Source of the DNA: Reinekea forsetii
GTDB taxonomy: Bacteria; Pseudomonadota; Gammaproteobacteria; Pseudomonadales; Natronospirillaceae
Direction of reading: 5' to 3'
NCBI RefSeq assembly: GCF_018860385.1
Contig: NZ_JAHKPH010000008.1
Location: forward strand, 124,001 to 188,000
DNA: 64,000 nt
A model generated the notes under the pieces. It ran no database searches. It saw nothing but the letters and a program-made list of their open reading frames with translations, and was not told the origin of the DNA. The position numbers were made by a program, and so were the translations under genes. Shown piece after piece: positions 19,999-30,129 of this stretch (position 1 is its first letter; each line of letters opens with the position of its first letter).

Positions 19999-20895
19999 TT
20001 ATACAATAGTTTGTTCGCCTTCATTGAGCTGCTTTTCAAGTTCAAGTAGCCATTGAGAAATGCTGTCTGACATGATTAGTGCATCTGTTCTTGGGTCATC
20101 TGAATCCCCCGCTTGCTCGACTAGTTTCTCTTGAAACTTAAGGCGCTTCATTTGGAACTTCTCATTGATGACAAATTGAAACTGATCTTCGAATGCGAGT
20201 GCCATTTGAATAATGCGCATTCCGCTGTCTAAGGAATGCTTAATTTCAGGTGCCTCTAGATCAAGGTTCTTATAGCGAGCTTTGACTGTCGAATCGGCTG
20301 CCATGGCCAATTCTAATTCGGCTTCCAGTTTGGTTCCGTTAGGGCGGTTATCGAGGTCTAAAAACCAATCCGTCAGCAAATCTGCGCCTGAGGTGTTTTT
20401 TCCTAAGGGTGTTACCAGTAAGGTGCCTAATGCTTCTCGCAATTGCGCGGTGAAATCGTCGGCTGTTTTTTCGCTCGCCGAATTAATAACCAGCCACTTT
20501 CGTTTAACATCTATCCAGGCGCTGATTCTTTTAGTCTTATGAAATGCCTTAGGGAGTAGGACGGCTCTGAGATCTTCCTTTAACTGCTCACGTTCCTTTT
20601 TGCCAGGTCGACGCCCTTCAGCTTCTTCGATGGCATCCAGTTTATCCGTTAATTGTTCATTTAATACGCTGGCAGGTAGTATTTTTTCTTGAATCTGTGC
20701 GCAAAAAAACAGTCGGCCACCAATGGGCTCTGCATATATTTCACTGTCTTTATAGGGCGGTACCCAACCAAATGTGGACTCTTGCATTTGGCTTAATGGG
20801 TTAAAGGGCTTGCTCGCAAGGGCATCATCGAGCTGATCGGCATTTAAATTAACTGATTCTGTGAATCGATAAACTTGTACATTTTTAAACCACAT
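19999..20895 (-). CDS. rdgC: Recombination-associated protein RdgC
   Basis: Ring-forming DNA-binding protein that modulates RecA activity. The N terminus MWFKNVQVYRFTE and FGWVPPY are characteristic, and KRISAWIDVKRKWLVINSAS lies in the middle. From ATG 20895 it has 298 residues, the usual length. The open frame extends 36 nt upstream but begins without homology. Confidence 0.93.
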   Translation of the reverse strand: MWFKNVQVYRFTESVNLNADQLDDALASKPFNPLSQMQESTFGWVPPYKDSEIYAEPIGGRLFFCAQIQEKILPASVLNEQLTDKLDAIEEAEGRRPGKKEREQLKEDLRAVLLPKAFHKTKRISAWIDVKRKWLVINSASEKTADDFTAQLREALGTLLVTPLGKNTSGADLLTDWFLDLDNRPNGTKLEAELELAMAADSTVKARYKNLDLEAPEIKHSLDSGMRIIQMALAFEDQFQFVINEKFQMKRLKFQEKLVEQAGDSDDPRTDALIMSDSISQWLLELEKQLNEGEQTIV

Positions 20896-21021
20896 AACGG
20901 ATGTCTCAAACCTAAAATAAAGTGGGTGCATCTTACTGGAATCTCGATTGCTTGCCTAATATTGTCTAACTCCGTTACTGTTAGACTTACTTTGAACACA
21001 CCCTAAAAGCGAATTGGTGTA

Positions 21022-21633
21022 ATGCAAACATCCATATCATTGGCAAACTTTAGATCCACCAAAGTTATTTGGTGTTTGATATTGGCCTTTTTCAGTCTGA
21101 TCGCAACCTTATTTTCATGGTCTGACCTTTTGTATTATGACGCTGAAAAGCTTGCCATAGGCGAGTATTGGCGTCCTTTTACGGCTTGGATTGTACAGGC
21201 CAATATCTCGCACTGGGCCATAAATCTATGGGGTTTGGTGATTATGGGTATTGTTTTACCTAACCAGCCAGGCCGCACAACCTTTTTAGCTTTTGCCGGC
21301 GTTTGGATATTCGCCAGTCTGTGCTTAATGTTCTCGGATTATGCTGCTTATGTAGGGTTATCGGGGGTTCTCTACGGCTGGTTGTTTTGGTCAATTGCGA
21401 TGTCACCGTTTTATCGGCCAACTTTAAAGGTTATCGTGCTGGGCTTAATCTCGGCAAAAGTAGTCATTGAAAATAGCCCGCTGCCGTGGTTAAAAGACAG
21501 CGCCGTGTCCACTTGGGTTGGTCACGATATCGCCTATGAATCGCACCTATGGGGGCTGTTAGGTGGGGTCATGACGTTGGCTTTATACTGTTTGTTTCGG
21601 CGATTTCAATCAAATGCCGCACACCACGGCTAG
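21022..21633 (+). CDS. rrtA: Rhombosortase-type intramembrane serine protease
   Basis: A 203-residue membrane protein of the rhomboid superfamily. The HxxxN element is in ISHWAINLWGL. The catalytic Ser is in GLSGVLYG and the catalytic His in ESHLWGLLGG. Small size, YVGLSGVLYG and the His motif near the C terminus fit rhombosortase, which processes proteins carrying a GlyGly-CTERM tail at the cell surface. No such tail is seen on any protein in the window. The last 65 nt overlap the convergent LysR gene. An ordinary rhomboid protease is the alternative. Confidence 0.7.
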   Translation: MQTSISLANFRSTKVIWCLILAFFSLIATLFSWSDLLYYDAEKLAIGEYWRPFTAWIVQANISHWAINLWGLVIMGIVLPNQPGRTTFLAFAGVWIFASLCLMFSDYAAYVGLSGVLYGWLFWSIAMSPFYRPTLKVIVLGLISAKVVIENSPLPWLKDSAVSTWVGHDIAYESHLWGLLGGVMTLALYCLFRRFQSNAAHHG

Positions 21634-22459
21634 GCGTCCGTTTACGGTGGTAAATGATCCCCAATTGACGGTTTAGCGCTACTTTATCGATGTTTAAGAT
21701 ACACAATTCATCATGTCCTATTAGGCTAGTCGGTAACAAGCTCCAACCTAAACCGTGTGTGACCAGCTCCTTGATTGTTTCTAAATAGTTGACCGTCAAC
21801 ACTCGATTCAATGGTATATGGTGGTTTTGAAACGTCTGCTCGATGATCTGAAACGTTGTGGTTTGCTTATCTGGCAAAATTGCGCGCACAGAAGCCAGTT
21901 GGTTGAGTCGCAATTTCCCCTGTCTCTGGGCTAATGGATGGTCTTTGGCGACAACAAAATGCAGAGTATCTGTCCACAAAGTCTTACCAATTAACGCTTT
22001 ATTTAGCGGGCTAGGAATAGTCGTGAGCGCCAGTTCAATGTCTCGCTTTAAGAGTGCATCGATAGCCTGTTCTGACTCAAGAAAATGAACGTCCAGTTGC
22101 GCATCGGGGTGTGCGGCGGAAAATTGCTTGAGAATTGGGCCTAAATAATGAAGCCCAATATGGTGACTGCTAGCCATAGAAAGCTCAGTTACATGATCCT
22201 CATTTAGCTGAACAACCGTTTGTTGAGCATCTTTTATATCATTTACGATTCGCGTTGCGCGCGTTTGGAGCAGTTTGCCGGCCTCGGTTAAGTAAACATC
22301 ACGGCCAATTCGATCGAAAAGAGGGGTAGCCAGTTGTTGCTCTAAATTGCTTACGCGCTTAGATATGGCGGGTTGAGTTAAAAATAACTTTTCACCTGCA
22401 CGGCTAAACGAGCCTGTTTCCGCTACGGCTAAAAAGGCTTCCAAACTGTGTAAATCCAT
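21569..22459 (-). CDS. LysR-family transcriptional regulator, divergent from leuC
   Basis: A 296-residue LysR-type regulator: N-terminal winged helix-turn-helix ([20 protein letters not shown], then [14 protein letters not shown]), linker helix, and a periplasmic-binding-protein-like effector domain (about 90-290). It is divergent from leuC with a T-N11-A palindrome between them, so control of leuCDB and of itself is likely. The family usually senses a pathway intermediate (for leucine, an isopropylmalate), but which one is not shown by sequence. The 3' end overlaps rrtA. Confidence 0.88.
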   Translation of the reverse strand: MDLHSLEAFLAVAETGSFSRAGEKLFLTQPAISKRVSNLEQQLATPLFDRIGRDVYLTEAGKLLQTRATRIVNDIKDAQQTVVQLNEDHVTELSMASSHHIGLHYLGPILKQFSAAHPDAQLDVHFLESEQAIDALLKRDIELALTTIPSPLNKALIGKTLWTDTLHFVVAKDHPLAQRQGKLRLNQLASVRAILPDKQTTTFQIIEQTFQNHHIPLNRVLTVNYLETIKELVTHGLGWSLLPTSLIGHDELCILNIDKVALNRQLGIIYHRKRTPSRGVRHLIEIAETNSIKPTS

Positions 22460-22464
22460 TATGT

Positions 22465-22479
22465 ATTCCTATTTGGAAT
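22465..22479. promoter_or_regulatory. LysR-type operator (T-N11-A palindrome)
   Basis: A perfect palindrome ATTCC-TATTT-GGAAT lies 5 nt outside the LysR start codon and about 50 nt before the leuC -10 box. This is the usual position for autoregulation together with activation of the divergent gene. Confidence 0.6.
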
Positions 22480-22517
22480 GGAATTAATAAAAATAATAAA
22501 TTTGTATTATTGATCGC

Positions 22518-22523
22518 TATAAT
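22518..22523 (+). promoter_or_regulatory. -10 box of the leuC promoter
   Basis: A perfect TATAAT without a recognisable -35. A weak -35 fits a promoter that needs an activator bound at 22465-22479. Confidence 0.45.
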
Positions 22524-22581
22524 TACAATCGCAACTATAGATTTACTTTGTTATTGGCCCTTTGCACAGGACGTCCAGATC

Positions 22582-23997
22582 ATGGCGAAAACGCTTTACG
22601 ATAAATTATGGGATGCTCATCTTGTTACTGAGCGTGAAGATGGCACAGCATTAATATATATAGATCGCCAACTCTTACACGAAGTGACCTCTCCACAGGC
22701 TTTTGAAGGCCTGCGTATTGCAGGTCGTCAGCCTTGGCGCCTAGATACCAATCTAGCAACCCCAGATCATAATGTCCCGACAACCAAAAACGAGCGCTTG
22801 TCAGGTATAGAGGGAATTGCAGATGAAGTTTCACGTATTCAAGTAAAAACATTGAATGAAAACTGCAATAGCTTCGGCATTCGTGAATTCAATATGGACG
22901 ATATTAACCAAGGGATTGTCCATGTGGTAGGCCCGGAGCAAGGAGCTACATTACCGGGCATGACTATTGTGTGTGGCGATTCCCATACCTCTACTCATGG
23001 TGCGATGGGGGCATTGGCTTTTGGCATTGGTACCTCAGAAGTTGAGCATGTATTGGCCACGCAATGTTTGATACAAAGAAAGATGAAAAACATGCGGGTG
23101 CGTGTAGAAGGCCAGGTTAAACCTGGGGTGACAGCCAAGGATATTGTGTTGTACATCATCGGTAAAATTGGTACCGCAGGTGGTACAGGCTATGCCATTG
23201 AGTTTGCAGGCAGTGCCATAGCATCGCTTTCTATGGAAGGCCGTATGACTGTGTGTAATATGGCTATTGAAGCGGGCGCGCGTGCAGGCATGGTTGCGGT
23301 GGATCAAACCACCATTGATTATTTTAAAGGGCGACCTTTTGCACCGACAGGCGATGTCTGGGATCAAGCTGAAGCCGCATGGCGAGACTTAGTCACAGAT
23401 GATGGAGCACATTTCGATCAAGACCTAGAATTGCGAGCTGAAGACATTGAGCCTCAAGTGACTTGGGGTACCTCACCAGAAATGGTGCTTGGGGTGAATG
23501 ATCAGGTGCCAAATCCGTCTGATGCGGCAAATGAGCAAGAAAAATCGGCTATTGAGCGTGCAATCGCCTACATGGGCTTAACGCCTTCCCAAAAAATTGC
23601 AGATATTAAGCTAGATCGTGTTTTTATTGGCTCTTGCACAAATTCCCGAATCGAAGATTTACGTGCCGCTGCTGAAGTAGCAAAAGGCAAACAAGTGGCC
23701 GCCAGTTTGAAGCAAGCCTTGGTCGTACCAGGCAGTGGTTTGGTAAAGCAGCAGGCAGAAGCCGAAGGTTTGCATGAAATTTTTCAAGCCGCTGGATTCG
23801 AATGGCGCGAACCAGGTTGCTCCATGTGCTTGGCTATGAATGCCGATAAGTTGGGGCAAGGTGAGCATTGCGCCTCTACGTCAAATAGAAACTTTGAAGG
23901 CCGGCAGGGTTTTGGTGGTAGAACCCATTTGGTTAGCCCTGCAATGGCCGCTGCGGCTGCCATTGCGGGCCATTTTGTCGACGTAAGTCACGCATAA
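22582..23997 (+). CDS. leuC: 3-isopropylmalate dehydratase large subunit LeuC
   Basis: Isomerises 2-isopropylmalate to 3-isopropylmalate in leucine biosynthesis, with LeuD, using a 4Fe-4S cluster. Cluster cysteines are visible in [13 protein letters not shown] and [11 protein letters not shown]; substrate-site motifs include [11 protein letters not shown]. The ATG 22582 start gives the standard start [13 protein letters not shown] (471 residues). The frame is open to 22510, but that stretch overlaps the promoter. leuD follows after 10 nt. Confidence 0.97.
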   Translation: MAKTLYDKLWDAHLVTEREDGTALIYIDRQLLHEVTSPQAFEGLRIAGRQPWRLDTNLATPDHNVPTTKNERLSGIEGIADEVSRIQVKTLNENCNSFGIREFNMDDINQGIVHVVGPEQGATLPGMTIVCGDSHTSTHGAMGALAFGIGTSEVEHVLATQCLIQRKMKNMRVRVEGQVKPGVTAKDIVLYIIGKIGTAGGTGYAIEFAGSAIASLSMEGRMTVCNMAIEAGARAGMVAVDQTTIDYFKGRPFAPTGDVWDQAEAAWRDLVTDDGAHFDQDLELRAEDIEPQVTWGTSPEMVLGVNDQVPNPSDAANEQEKSAIERAIAYMGLTPSQKIADIKLDRVFIGSCTNSRIEDLRAAAEVAKGKQVAASLKQALVVPGSGLVKQQAEAEGLHEIFQAAGFEWREPGCSMCLAMNADKLGQGEHCASTSNRNFEGRQGFGGRTHLVSPAMAAAAAIAGHFVDVSHA

Positions 23998-24007
23998 GGA
24001 GTAGATT

Positions 24008-24655
24008 ATGAAAGCATTAACTCGAGTGACCGGTGTTGTTGCGCCAATGGATAGAGCCAACGTCGATACCGATATGATTATTCCAAAGCAATTTTTAAAG
24101 TCGATTAAGCGCAGTGGATTTGGTCCAAATTTATTCGATGAGCTGCGTTATTTAGACGAAGGCCAGCCCGGTATGGATAACAGCAGTCGCCCACTGAACC
24201 CTGATTTCCCATTAAATCAGCCGCGTTATAAAGGCGCCAGTATATTATTAAGTCGGGCAAATTTTGGCTGCGGTTCAAGCCGAGAGCATGCGCCTTGGGC
24301 GCTTGAGGATTATGGATTTCGAGTTGTCATCGCCAGTAGTTTTGCGGATATTTTTTATAACAATTGCTTCAAAAACGGTGTTTTGCCCATTGTTGTCGAG
24401 GAGTCACAATTAGATGTCTGGTTTGAGGCATTGGCAAAAACTGAAGGCTTTTCATTAACCGTTGATTTAGAGCATCAAACCATTACCGATGCACAAGGGC
24501 AATCGGTTGCCTTTGAAGTGAATGAATTTCGCAAGCATTGCTTATTAAATGGTTTAGACGATATCGGTTTAACATTGCAAGACGCCGAAGCCATTAAAAC
24601 TTTTGAAAAGAAACGATTACAGCAAGCCCCTTGGGTGTTTGGCCATATTAATTAA
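24008..24655 (+). CDS. leuD: 3-isopropylmalate dehydratase small subunit LeuD
   Basis: The swivelling subunit that pairs with LeuC. It shows [15 protein letters not shown] and the active-site loop [15 protein letters not shown]. It has 215 residues, the bacterial full-length form. AAGGAG (23997-24002) precedes the ATG. leuB begins 10 nt after its stop. Confidence 0.97.
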   Translation: MKALTRVTGVVAPMDRANVDTDMIIPKQFLKSIKRSGFGPNLFDELRYLDEGQPGMDNSSRPLNPDFPLNQPRYKGASILLSRANFGCGSSREHAPWALEDYGFRVVIASSFADIFYNNCFKNGVLPIVVEESQLDVWFEALAKTEGFSLTVDLEHQTITDAQGQSVAFEVNEFRKHCLLNGLDDIGLTLQDAEAIKTFEKKRLQQAPWVFGHIN

Positions 24656-24665
24656 GAGAGCTCTC

Positions 24666-25739
24666 ATGACTAAAAATGTTTTAATTTTACCGGGCGATGG
24701 AATTGGTCCAGAAATTGTGGCGCAAGCCGAACGCGTGTTAAATGCGGTGAACGACAAGTTTGGCCTGCAGATTGAAACGAGCCATGGCTTAATTGGTGGC
24801 AGCGCAATCGATGACAGTGGCGTACCGTTTCCAGATGAAACGTTAGCCAAGGCGAAATCGGCTGACGCAATTTTGCTAGGCGCAGTGGGTGGTCCTAAAT
24901 GGGATGCACTCGATATGGCCATTCGACCTGAAAAAGGGCTGTTAGCGATTCGCTCTCAACTCAATTTATTTGCAAACCTTCGGCCTGCAATTTTATACCC
25001 CCAGCTGGCCGATGCCAGTTCGTTAAAACCCGAACTTGTGTCTGGGCTAGATCTTTTGATCGTACGTGAACTGACGGGAGGTATTTACTTTGGTCAACCG
25101 CGAGGTATTCGCCAAACAGAATCCGGCGAGCGAGAAGGGTTTAACACCTATGTTTACAGTGAATCAGAAATTCGCCGAATCGCACATCAGGCGTTTCAGG
25201 CAGCACAAAAGCGCGGCAAGAAATTGTGCTCGGTTGATAAGGCGAATGTTTTAGAGGCAACCGTATTGTGGCGTGAAGTGATGACCGAAGTCGGTAAAGA
25301 TTACCCCGATGTAGAGTTAAGCCACATGTACGTAGATAATGCCGCCATGCAGCTAGTAAAAGCGCCTAAGCAGTTCGATGTCATGGTCACCGGTAACATG
25401 TTTGGTGATATTTTGTCAGATTGCGCGGCCATGTTAACTGGCTCAATCGGTATGTTGCCTTCGGCTTCTTTAGATGAAAATGGCAAAGGAATGTATGAAC
25501 CAATTCATGGTTCTGCTCCTGATATAGCAGGGCAAAGCGTGGCCAACCCTCTGGCTACCATTTTGTCGGTTGCAATGATGTTACGCTACTCGCTCAATGC
25601 ACCCGACGCCGCTATGTCAATAGAAAAAGCAGTAGGTTCAGTGCTTGATCAAGGTTTACGAACGGCCGATATAAAATCTGACGGTTGTCAGGTTGTCTCC
25701 ACTCAAGCCATGGGTGATGCGGTTCTTGCGGCACTGTAA
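24666..25739 (+). CDS. leuB: 3-isopropylmalate dehydrogenase LeuB
   Basis: NAD-dependent oxidative decarboxylation of 3-isopropylmalate to 2-oxoisocaproate, the third leucine-specific step. Motifs: [11 protein letters not shown] at the start, [14 protein letters not shown] in the substrate site and [15 protein letters not shown] for metal and cofactor. It has 357 residues from ATG 24666; the frame is open to 24603 inside leuD. asd follows after 21 nt, as in pseudomonads. Confidence 0.97.
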   Translation: MTKNVLILPGDGIGPEIVAQAERVLNAVNDKFGLQIETSHGLIGGSAIDDSGVPFPDETLAKAKSADAILLGAVGGPKWDALDMAIRPEKGLLAIRSQLNLFANLRPAILYPQLADASSLKPELVSGLDLLIVRELTGGIYFGQPRGIRQTESGEREGFNTYVYSESEIRRIAHQAFQAAQKRGKKLCSVDKANVLEATVLWREVMTEVGKDYPDVELSHMYVDNAAMQLVKAPKQFDVMVTGNMFGDILSDCAAMLTGSIGMLPSASLDENGKGMYEPIHGSAPDIAGQSVANPLATILSVAMMLRYSLNAPDAAMSIEKAVGSVLDQGLRTADIKSDGCQVVSTQAMGDAVLAAL

Positions 25740-25760
25740 ATTTTAAAAAAAGGTTTAATT

Positions 25761-26876
25761 ATGAGTTTAACAGTTGGTTTTGTAGGTTGGCGTGGCATGG
25801 TGGGTTCTGTTCTCATGCAGCGCATGCGCGAAGAAAATGATTTTAACGGAATAGCACCAATATTTTTTACGACCAGTCAAGCTGGGCAAGCGGCACCAGA
25901 TGTAGGGCAGGGTGCCTCTACCTTGCAAGATGCGAATGATGTCGCAGCGCTTTCACAGTGTGATGTGATCGTGACATGTCAAGGTGGCGATTATACCTCG
26001 GCCGTATATTCGTCTTTACGTGCAACGGGCTGGAGCGGTTACTGGATCGACGCGGCATCTACACTGCGCATGGCGGAAGAATCCATTATTGTTCTGGACC
26101 CAGTTAATAGAGCGAACATAGACAATGCTTTAAACGCCGGTGGTAAAACATTTGTAGGCGGGAACTGCACGGTGAGCCTAATGTTGATGGGCTTACACGG
26201 GTTGTTTGCAGAAGATTTAGTGGAATGGGTTTCGCCAATGACTTATCAGGCGGCTTCTGGTTCTGGTGCACGTCACATGCGAGAATTAATTTCTCAAATG
26301 GGGTCAATTCATCAGATATCTAAGCCGTACTTAGATGACCCGGCCAGTGCTATTTTAGAACTCGATAAAACCGTTGCAGATCATATTCGCTCTAACGAAT
26401 ACCCAAGCGATCAATTTGGCGTGCCCTTGGCGGGCAGTTTAATTCCTTGGATCGATAAGGCTGTAGAAAATGGTCAAAGTAAAGAAGAGTGGAAAGCACA
26501 GGTAGAGGCCAACAAAATTCTAGGTACTTCTCAACCGATTCCCATCGATGGTTTATGTGTTCGAGTAGGGGCGATGCGTTGCCATTCTCAAGCTATGACC
26601 ATTAAGTTGAAAAAAGATGTATCGGTGTCGAGTATAGAATCAATAATCGATAATGCGAATCAATGGGCTTCGTTGGTGCCGAATGATCGAGAGATTACTA
26701 TGAGAGATCTTTCTCCTGCTGCGGTGACCGGCACTATGAACATTCCAGTAGGGCGAGTAAGAAAGCTCGCCATGGGTGATCAGTACTTAGGTGCCTTTAC
26801 GGTAGGTGACCAATTACTTTGGGGTGCTGCTGAGCCACTGCGTAGAATGTTGGCAATTTTAAAGAAAGATTTATAA
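25761..26876 (+). CDS. asd: Aspartate-semialdehyde dehydrogenase
   Basis: Reduces aspartyl phosphate to aspartate semialdehyde for lysine/diaminopimelate, threonine and methionine synthesis. The N-terminal NADP site is [15 protein letters not shown]. The catalytic Cys is in [10 protein letters not shown], and the active-site segment [15 protein letters not shown] is present. It has 371 residues, the proteobacterial form. Located between leuB and fimV as in Pseudomonas. Confidence 0.96.
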   Translation: MSLTVGFVGWRGMVGSVLMQRMREENDFNGIAPIFFTTSQAGQAAPDVGQGASTLQDANDVAALSQCDVIVTCQGGDYTSAVYSSLRATGWSGYWIDAASTLRMAEESIIVLDPVNRANIDNALNAGGKTFVGGNCTVSLMLMGLHGLFAEDLVEWVSPMTYQAASGSGARHMRELISQMGSIHQISKPYLDDPASAILELDKTVADHIRSNEYPSDQFGVPLAGSLIPWIDKAVENGQSKEEWKAQVEANKILGTSQPIPIDGLCVRVGAMRCHSQAMTIKLKKDVSVSSIESIIDNANQWASLVPNDREITMRDLSPAAVTGTMNIPVGRVRKLAMGDQYLGAFTVGDQLLWGAAEPLRRMLAILKKDL

Positions 26877-26967
26877 AAATTTGAAATAAATTTAAATTAC
26901 GAAAAAGTGCTTGATTCAAAGCACTATTTTCCTGATTTTTCTTTGTATTTCATAAACTTGTCTCATC

Positions 26968-26993
26968 AGACGACCTTAATTGGTCGTCTTTTT
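26968..26993 (+). terminator. Rho-independent terminator after asd
   Basis: An 8-bp stem AGACGACC / GGTCGTCT with a 6-nt loop is followed by TTTT. A weaker hairpin (AGTGCTT/AAGCACT, 26906-26925, then ATTTT) lies just upstream and may act with it. Confidence 0.75.
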
Positions 26994-27136
26994 GTATGGG
27001 CTGTCACAAAAAAAGCTCAGAAATAAGACTTGAGTTCCAACCCTTGTATTGCTAAAAGTCCTTTTATACATAATACTTAGGCGTAGTTTTGAATGTTCTT
27101 TCTACGTTTTATTTGCATACATTTGAACGAACGATC

Positions 27137-27164
27137 AATAAGTGAGAACTGGTTCTCATTTATT
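27137..27164. promoter_or_regulatory. Palindromic operator-like site upstream of fimV
   Basis: The core TGAGAAC-TG-GTTCTCA (27143-27158) is a perfect inverted repeat. The arms extend outward with one mismatch to give a 28-bp imperfect palindrome ending in AATAA/TTATT. It lies 91-118 nt before the fimV start. The core resembles Fur-like boxes but has a 2-nt centre, which does not fit the 7-1-7 pattern. The regulator is unknown. Confidence 0.45.
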
Positions 27165-27209
27165 AATCTGGAGTTCTACAAAAGAGAGATTCCTCTTCAA
27201 TAATTGCTT

Positions 27210-27237
27210 TTCAAGCTTCCGTTTGGGAAGGGTTGAA
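27210..27237 (+). other. Hairpin in the fimV mRNA leader
   Basis: TTCAA (27210-27214) pairs with TTGAA (27233-27237), and CTTCC (27216-27220) with GGAAG (27226-27230), around a 5-nt loop. It ends just before the purine-rich ribosome site (AAAGG ... AAAGGA) of fimV. No T-run follows, so this is a leader structure and not a terminator. Confidence 0.4.
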
Positions 27238-27254
27238 GAAAGGGAAAAAGGATT

Positions 27255-30068
27255 ATGGTGAAAAAACAGGCGCTGGCAGTACTCATTTTATTAATGGCAT
27301 TTGCAGGATCAAGCTTCGGCTTAGGATTGGGTGACATTAAAGTTAATTCGAATCTGAACGATCCACTCGATGCTGAAATTAAAATCATTCAGCTGCAGGG
27401 TCTCACTTCAGGTGAAATTCTTCCTACACTCGCAAGTAATGATGACTTTCGACGTGCCGGTGTTGAACGAAGTTTTTTCTTATCGAATATCCAATTTAGG
27501 GTAAAGGAAAACGCAGCAGGTGAAGTGTTTATTACACTGACCACCAAGCAAGTCGTTCGTGAGCCGTTTTTGAATTTCTTGGTCGAAATTAATTGGCCTG
27601 GCGGACGCTTATTAAAAGAATACACCATTTTACTGGACCCTCCTGTATTTGATACCGGGTTGGCCGTTGACGCACTTGTGGTCGAAGGCAGTAATCAAGC
27701 CACTGAATTGGTTACCACCACGGTAATAGAAACGGCACCAACAGAAGAAACCGTTTCGGTAGCTACGCCAGTTGAGCCCCGTGACGATACCTTAGCTGCA
27801 GGTGAATATCGTGTTCAACGAAATGACACCTTGTGGGAAATTGCTATGAAAGTGCCTGCGCGCCAAGGTTACTCTCCTCAGCAGGTCATGTTAGCGATTC
27901 AGGATTTAAACTCTGAAGCCTTTCTAAATAACAACATTAACCGAGTGAAAGCCGGTAGTGTGTTAAAGCTTCCAGATGAATCTCAGATTGCACTACGCAG
28001 CTTCCAAGAAGCGATCGATGAAGTAAGAGCTCAAAATTCAGGAGCTGCACCAAACTTACGTGCACCGACTTCGGCCAATAGCGAAGCACAATTATCCGCG
28101 ACCGATACAACAGGGTCTGCACTTGAAGGTGCAGGTGATGAGAAAAACCCAGATGGTTATTTAGAGCTATCAGCTGATAGTAACTCGGGTATCAGTGGTG
28201 CCGGTGAAACCAGTGAAGACGTTCAACAGCTACTAGGGCAATTGTCTATTGCAGAAGAGTTGAACGATCAATACGCTCGTGAACGCGATGATTTATCGGA
28301 AAAAGTAGCGGAGCTTGAAGCGCAAATTGAAATTATGGAACGTTTATTAGACGTTCAAAACACCGATATGGCTCAGGTTCAACAAGCGCTTGAGCAATCT
28401 GGGGAAGCTCAAACAGAAGCGGCTCCAGAAGCTGACGCTTCAGAACAAGCTCCTGCAACGGAGACTACAACGCCAGCAGCAACGGCAACACCTACAACAC
28501 CGGTTAAAGCAACGCCTCCTGCGCCGATTAAGCAAGACTTCATGTGGTATGTAAATGAGTATACCGGCACTATTTCTAACTGGGTTATGGCGAGTGTTAC
28601 AAACATGGCCATTGTTGGCGGCGGATTACTGTTAATTTTGCTCATTCCATTCTACCTAAGAAGTAAGCGATCAGGCAGCGATCAAGTACTCAGTGAAATG
28701 ACTGAGTCTTCTAATTCTTTTGCTGAAGAAACAGATGACATCAGCGCTGACTTAGATGAAGACCTATTAAGTGATGTGGAAGATGATTCTTTTGAAGAAG
28801 TTGAAGAAGAGTCTGAGCAGATCGATGCTGTAATGGAAGCCGAAATGTATATGGCATACCAGAAGTACGATCAAGCAGAAGAAAAGCTTAAAGAAGCATT
28901 TGCTGATTACCCGGGCCGAGCTGATATTGGTTTAAAGTTAATGGAAGTATTTGCTGAGACAGGTAATGCTTCTGGGTTTAACGATATAGAAAGCCGAATT
29001 TCGATGACGCCTGCACAGCAAGAAGAAGCTGAAGCTTTGCGAGCGAAATTACCTATCGATCAACTTGATTCAGATGACAGCAATATGTTGTCTGCTGATA
29101 GTAACGACGATTTTGATCTTGATTTAAGCGACACCCTGACGGAAGGTGGTGATTCTTCTGATCTCGGCTTTGAACTGGATTTAGGCGAAGACGATTCTGC
29201 CGAACCTATGTTGACTGAAAGCAGCGAGTCTGAAGATTTATCGTTTGATTTGAATCTTGACAGCGAAGAATCCGAATCAGAATCTTTACTAGATAACAGC
29301 CAAGCCGAGGCTGAATCTGAAGAGTTGTCTACAGATTTAGATTTCAGCTTAGATCTGGGTGATTTAGATGTAGATCTTTCCAGTGATGAAGGTGAGACCT
29401 TAGACTTCTCATTAGATGAAGAAACCACTAGTACAGAGAGTGACGAAGCTGAGCCTTCATCTGAGTTAGACTTCTCGTTAGATTTCAGTGAAGAAGAAAC
29501 CAGTACTGATGACTCTGCATTCGACCTTAATTTAGAAAGCGATTTAGATGCGCCATTAGAGCTCAATGAAGAATTGGTAGAAATTGATGAGGCTGATGGT
29601 CTTGATCTAGATCTTGGTGAGGCCGATTCCGCCGAAGAAAGTATTCCTGAGCTAGATATGGAAGACGAACTACCTTCATTAGAGATAGAAGAGACACCGT
29701 CTTTAGATGACGCTGAAGACTTTTCTTTAAATCTAGATGAAGAAGCAAATACCGAAGTTGAAACACCTGATAACGCCGGTGATGACGACTTTGATATCGA
29801 CTTCTCCGAAGGTGAAACGTCGAATGAGGCGCCTAATGATGATCCGCTGCAGCAATTGGCTGATTCTTTAGATAGCGATGCTGATTTAGACGACGATGAG
29901 TTTGACTTCCTTTCGGGTAGTGATGAGATAAGCACCAAGTTAGATCTAGCTCGTGCTTACATTGAAATGGAAGATAAAGACGGTGCTCGTGATATTCTGG
30001 ACGAAGTCGTTCAAGAAGGTAATGACGAACAAAAATCACAGGCTGAAGCGTTGATACAACAATTGTAA
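27255..30068 (+). CDS. fimV: FimV/HubP-type polar peptidoglycan-binding protein
   Basis: Organises the cell pole and type IV pilus or flagellar functions in gammaproteobacteria. Order of parts: signal peptide (about 1-22); FimV N-terminal domain (LGLGDIKVNSNLNDPLDAEI onward); LysM around 178-238 (YRVQRNDTLWEIA); coiled coil (about 325-375); Pro/Thr/Ala linker; membrane helix (VGGGLLLILLIPFYL, about 455-470). A cytoplasmic, extremely acidic region with repeated LDFSLDL-like units follows, ending in the conserved FimV C-terminal TPR (KLDLARAYIEMEDKDGARDILDE). It has 937 residues, in the family range. It is followed by its own terminator. Confidence 0.93.
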   Translation: MVKKQALAVLILLMAFAGSSFGLGLGDIKVNSNLNDPLDAEIKIIQLQGLTSGEILPTLASNDDFRRAGVERSFFLSNIQFRVKENAAGEVFITLTTKQVVREPFLNFLVEINWPGGRLLKEYTILLDPPVFDTGLAVDALVVEGSNQATELVTTTVIETAPTEETVSVATPVEPRDDTLAAGEYRVQRNDTLWEIAMKVPARQGYSPQQVMLAIQDLNSEAFLNNNINRVKAGSVLKLPDESQIALRSFQEAIDEVRAQNSGAAPNLRAPTSANSEAQLSATDTTGSALEGAGDEKNPDGYLELSADSNSGISGAGETSEDVQQLLGQLSIAEELNDQYARERDDLSEKVAELEAQIEIMERLLDVQNTDMAQVQQALEQSGEAQTEAAPEADASEQAPATETTTPAATATPTTPVKATPPAPIKQDFMWYVNEYTGTISNWVMASVTNMAIVGGGLLLILLIPFYLRSKRSGSDQVLSEMTESSNSFAEETDDISADLDEDLLSDVEDDSFEEVEEESEQIDAVMEAEMYMAYQKYDQAEEKLKEAFADYPGRADIGLKLMEVFAETGNASGFNDIESRISMTPAQQEEAEALRAKLPIDQLDSDDSNMLSADSNDDFDLDLSDTLTEGGDSSDLGFELDLGEDDSAEPMLTESSESEDLSFDLNLDSEESESESLLDNSQAEAESEELSTDLDFSLDLGDLDVDLSSDEGETLDFSLDEETTSTESDEAEPSSELDFSLDFSEEETSTDDSAFDLNLESDLDAPLELNEELVEIDEADGLDLDLGEADSAEESIPELDMEDELPSLEIEETPSLDDAEDFSLNLDEEANTEVETPDNAGDDDFDIDFSEGETSNEAPNDDPLQQLADSLDSDADLDDDEFDFLSGSDEISTKLDLARAYIEMEDKDGARDILDEVVQEGNDEQKSQAEALIQQL

Positions 30069-30098
30069 TAGCCAATGATAAGTCTTAAATAGTAAAAT

Positions 30099-30127
30099 AG
30101 CCGTTCTAATTAGAGCGGCTTTTTTTT
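30099..30127 (+). terminator. Rho-independent terminator after fimV
   Basis: A 9-bp stem AGCCGTTCT / AGAGCGGCT (one G-T pair) with loop AATT is followed by eight T. The T-run ends 2 nt before the truA start codon. Confidence 0.85.
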
Positions 30128-30129
30128 GC

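Noticed and set aside
27143-27158. Fur box upstream of fimV
   Set aside because: The arms resemble Fur half-sites, but the centre is 2 nt instead of 1 and there is no iron-related gene.
29060-29938. A 292-codon minus-strand open frame, very rich in serine
   Set aside because: It is the antisense of the acidic Asp/Glu/Ser repeats of fimV; composition follows from codon use on the other strand.
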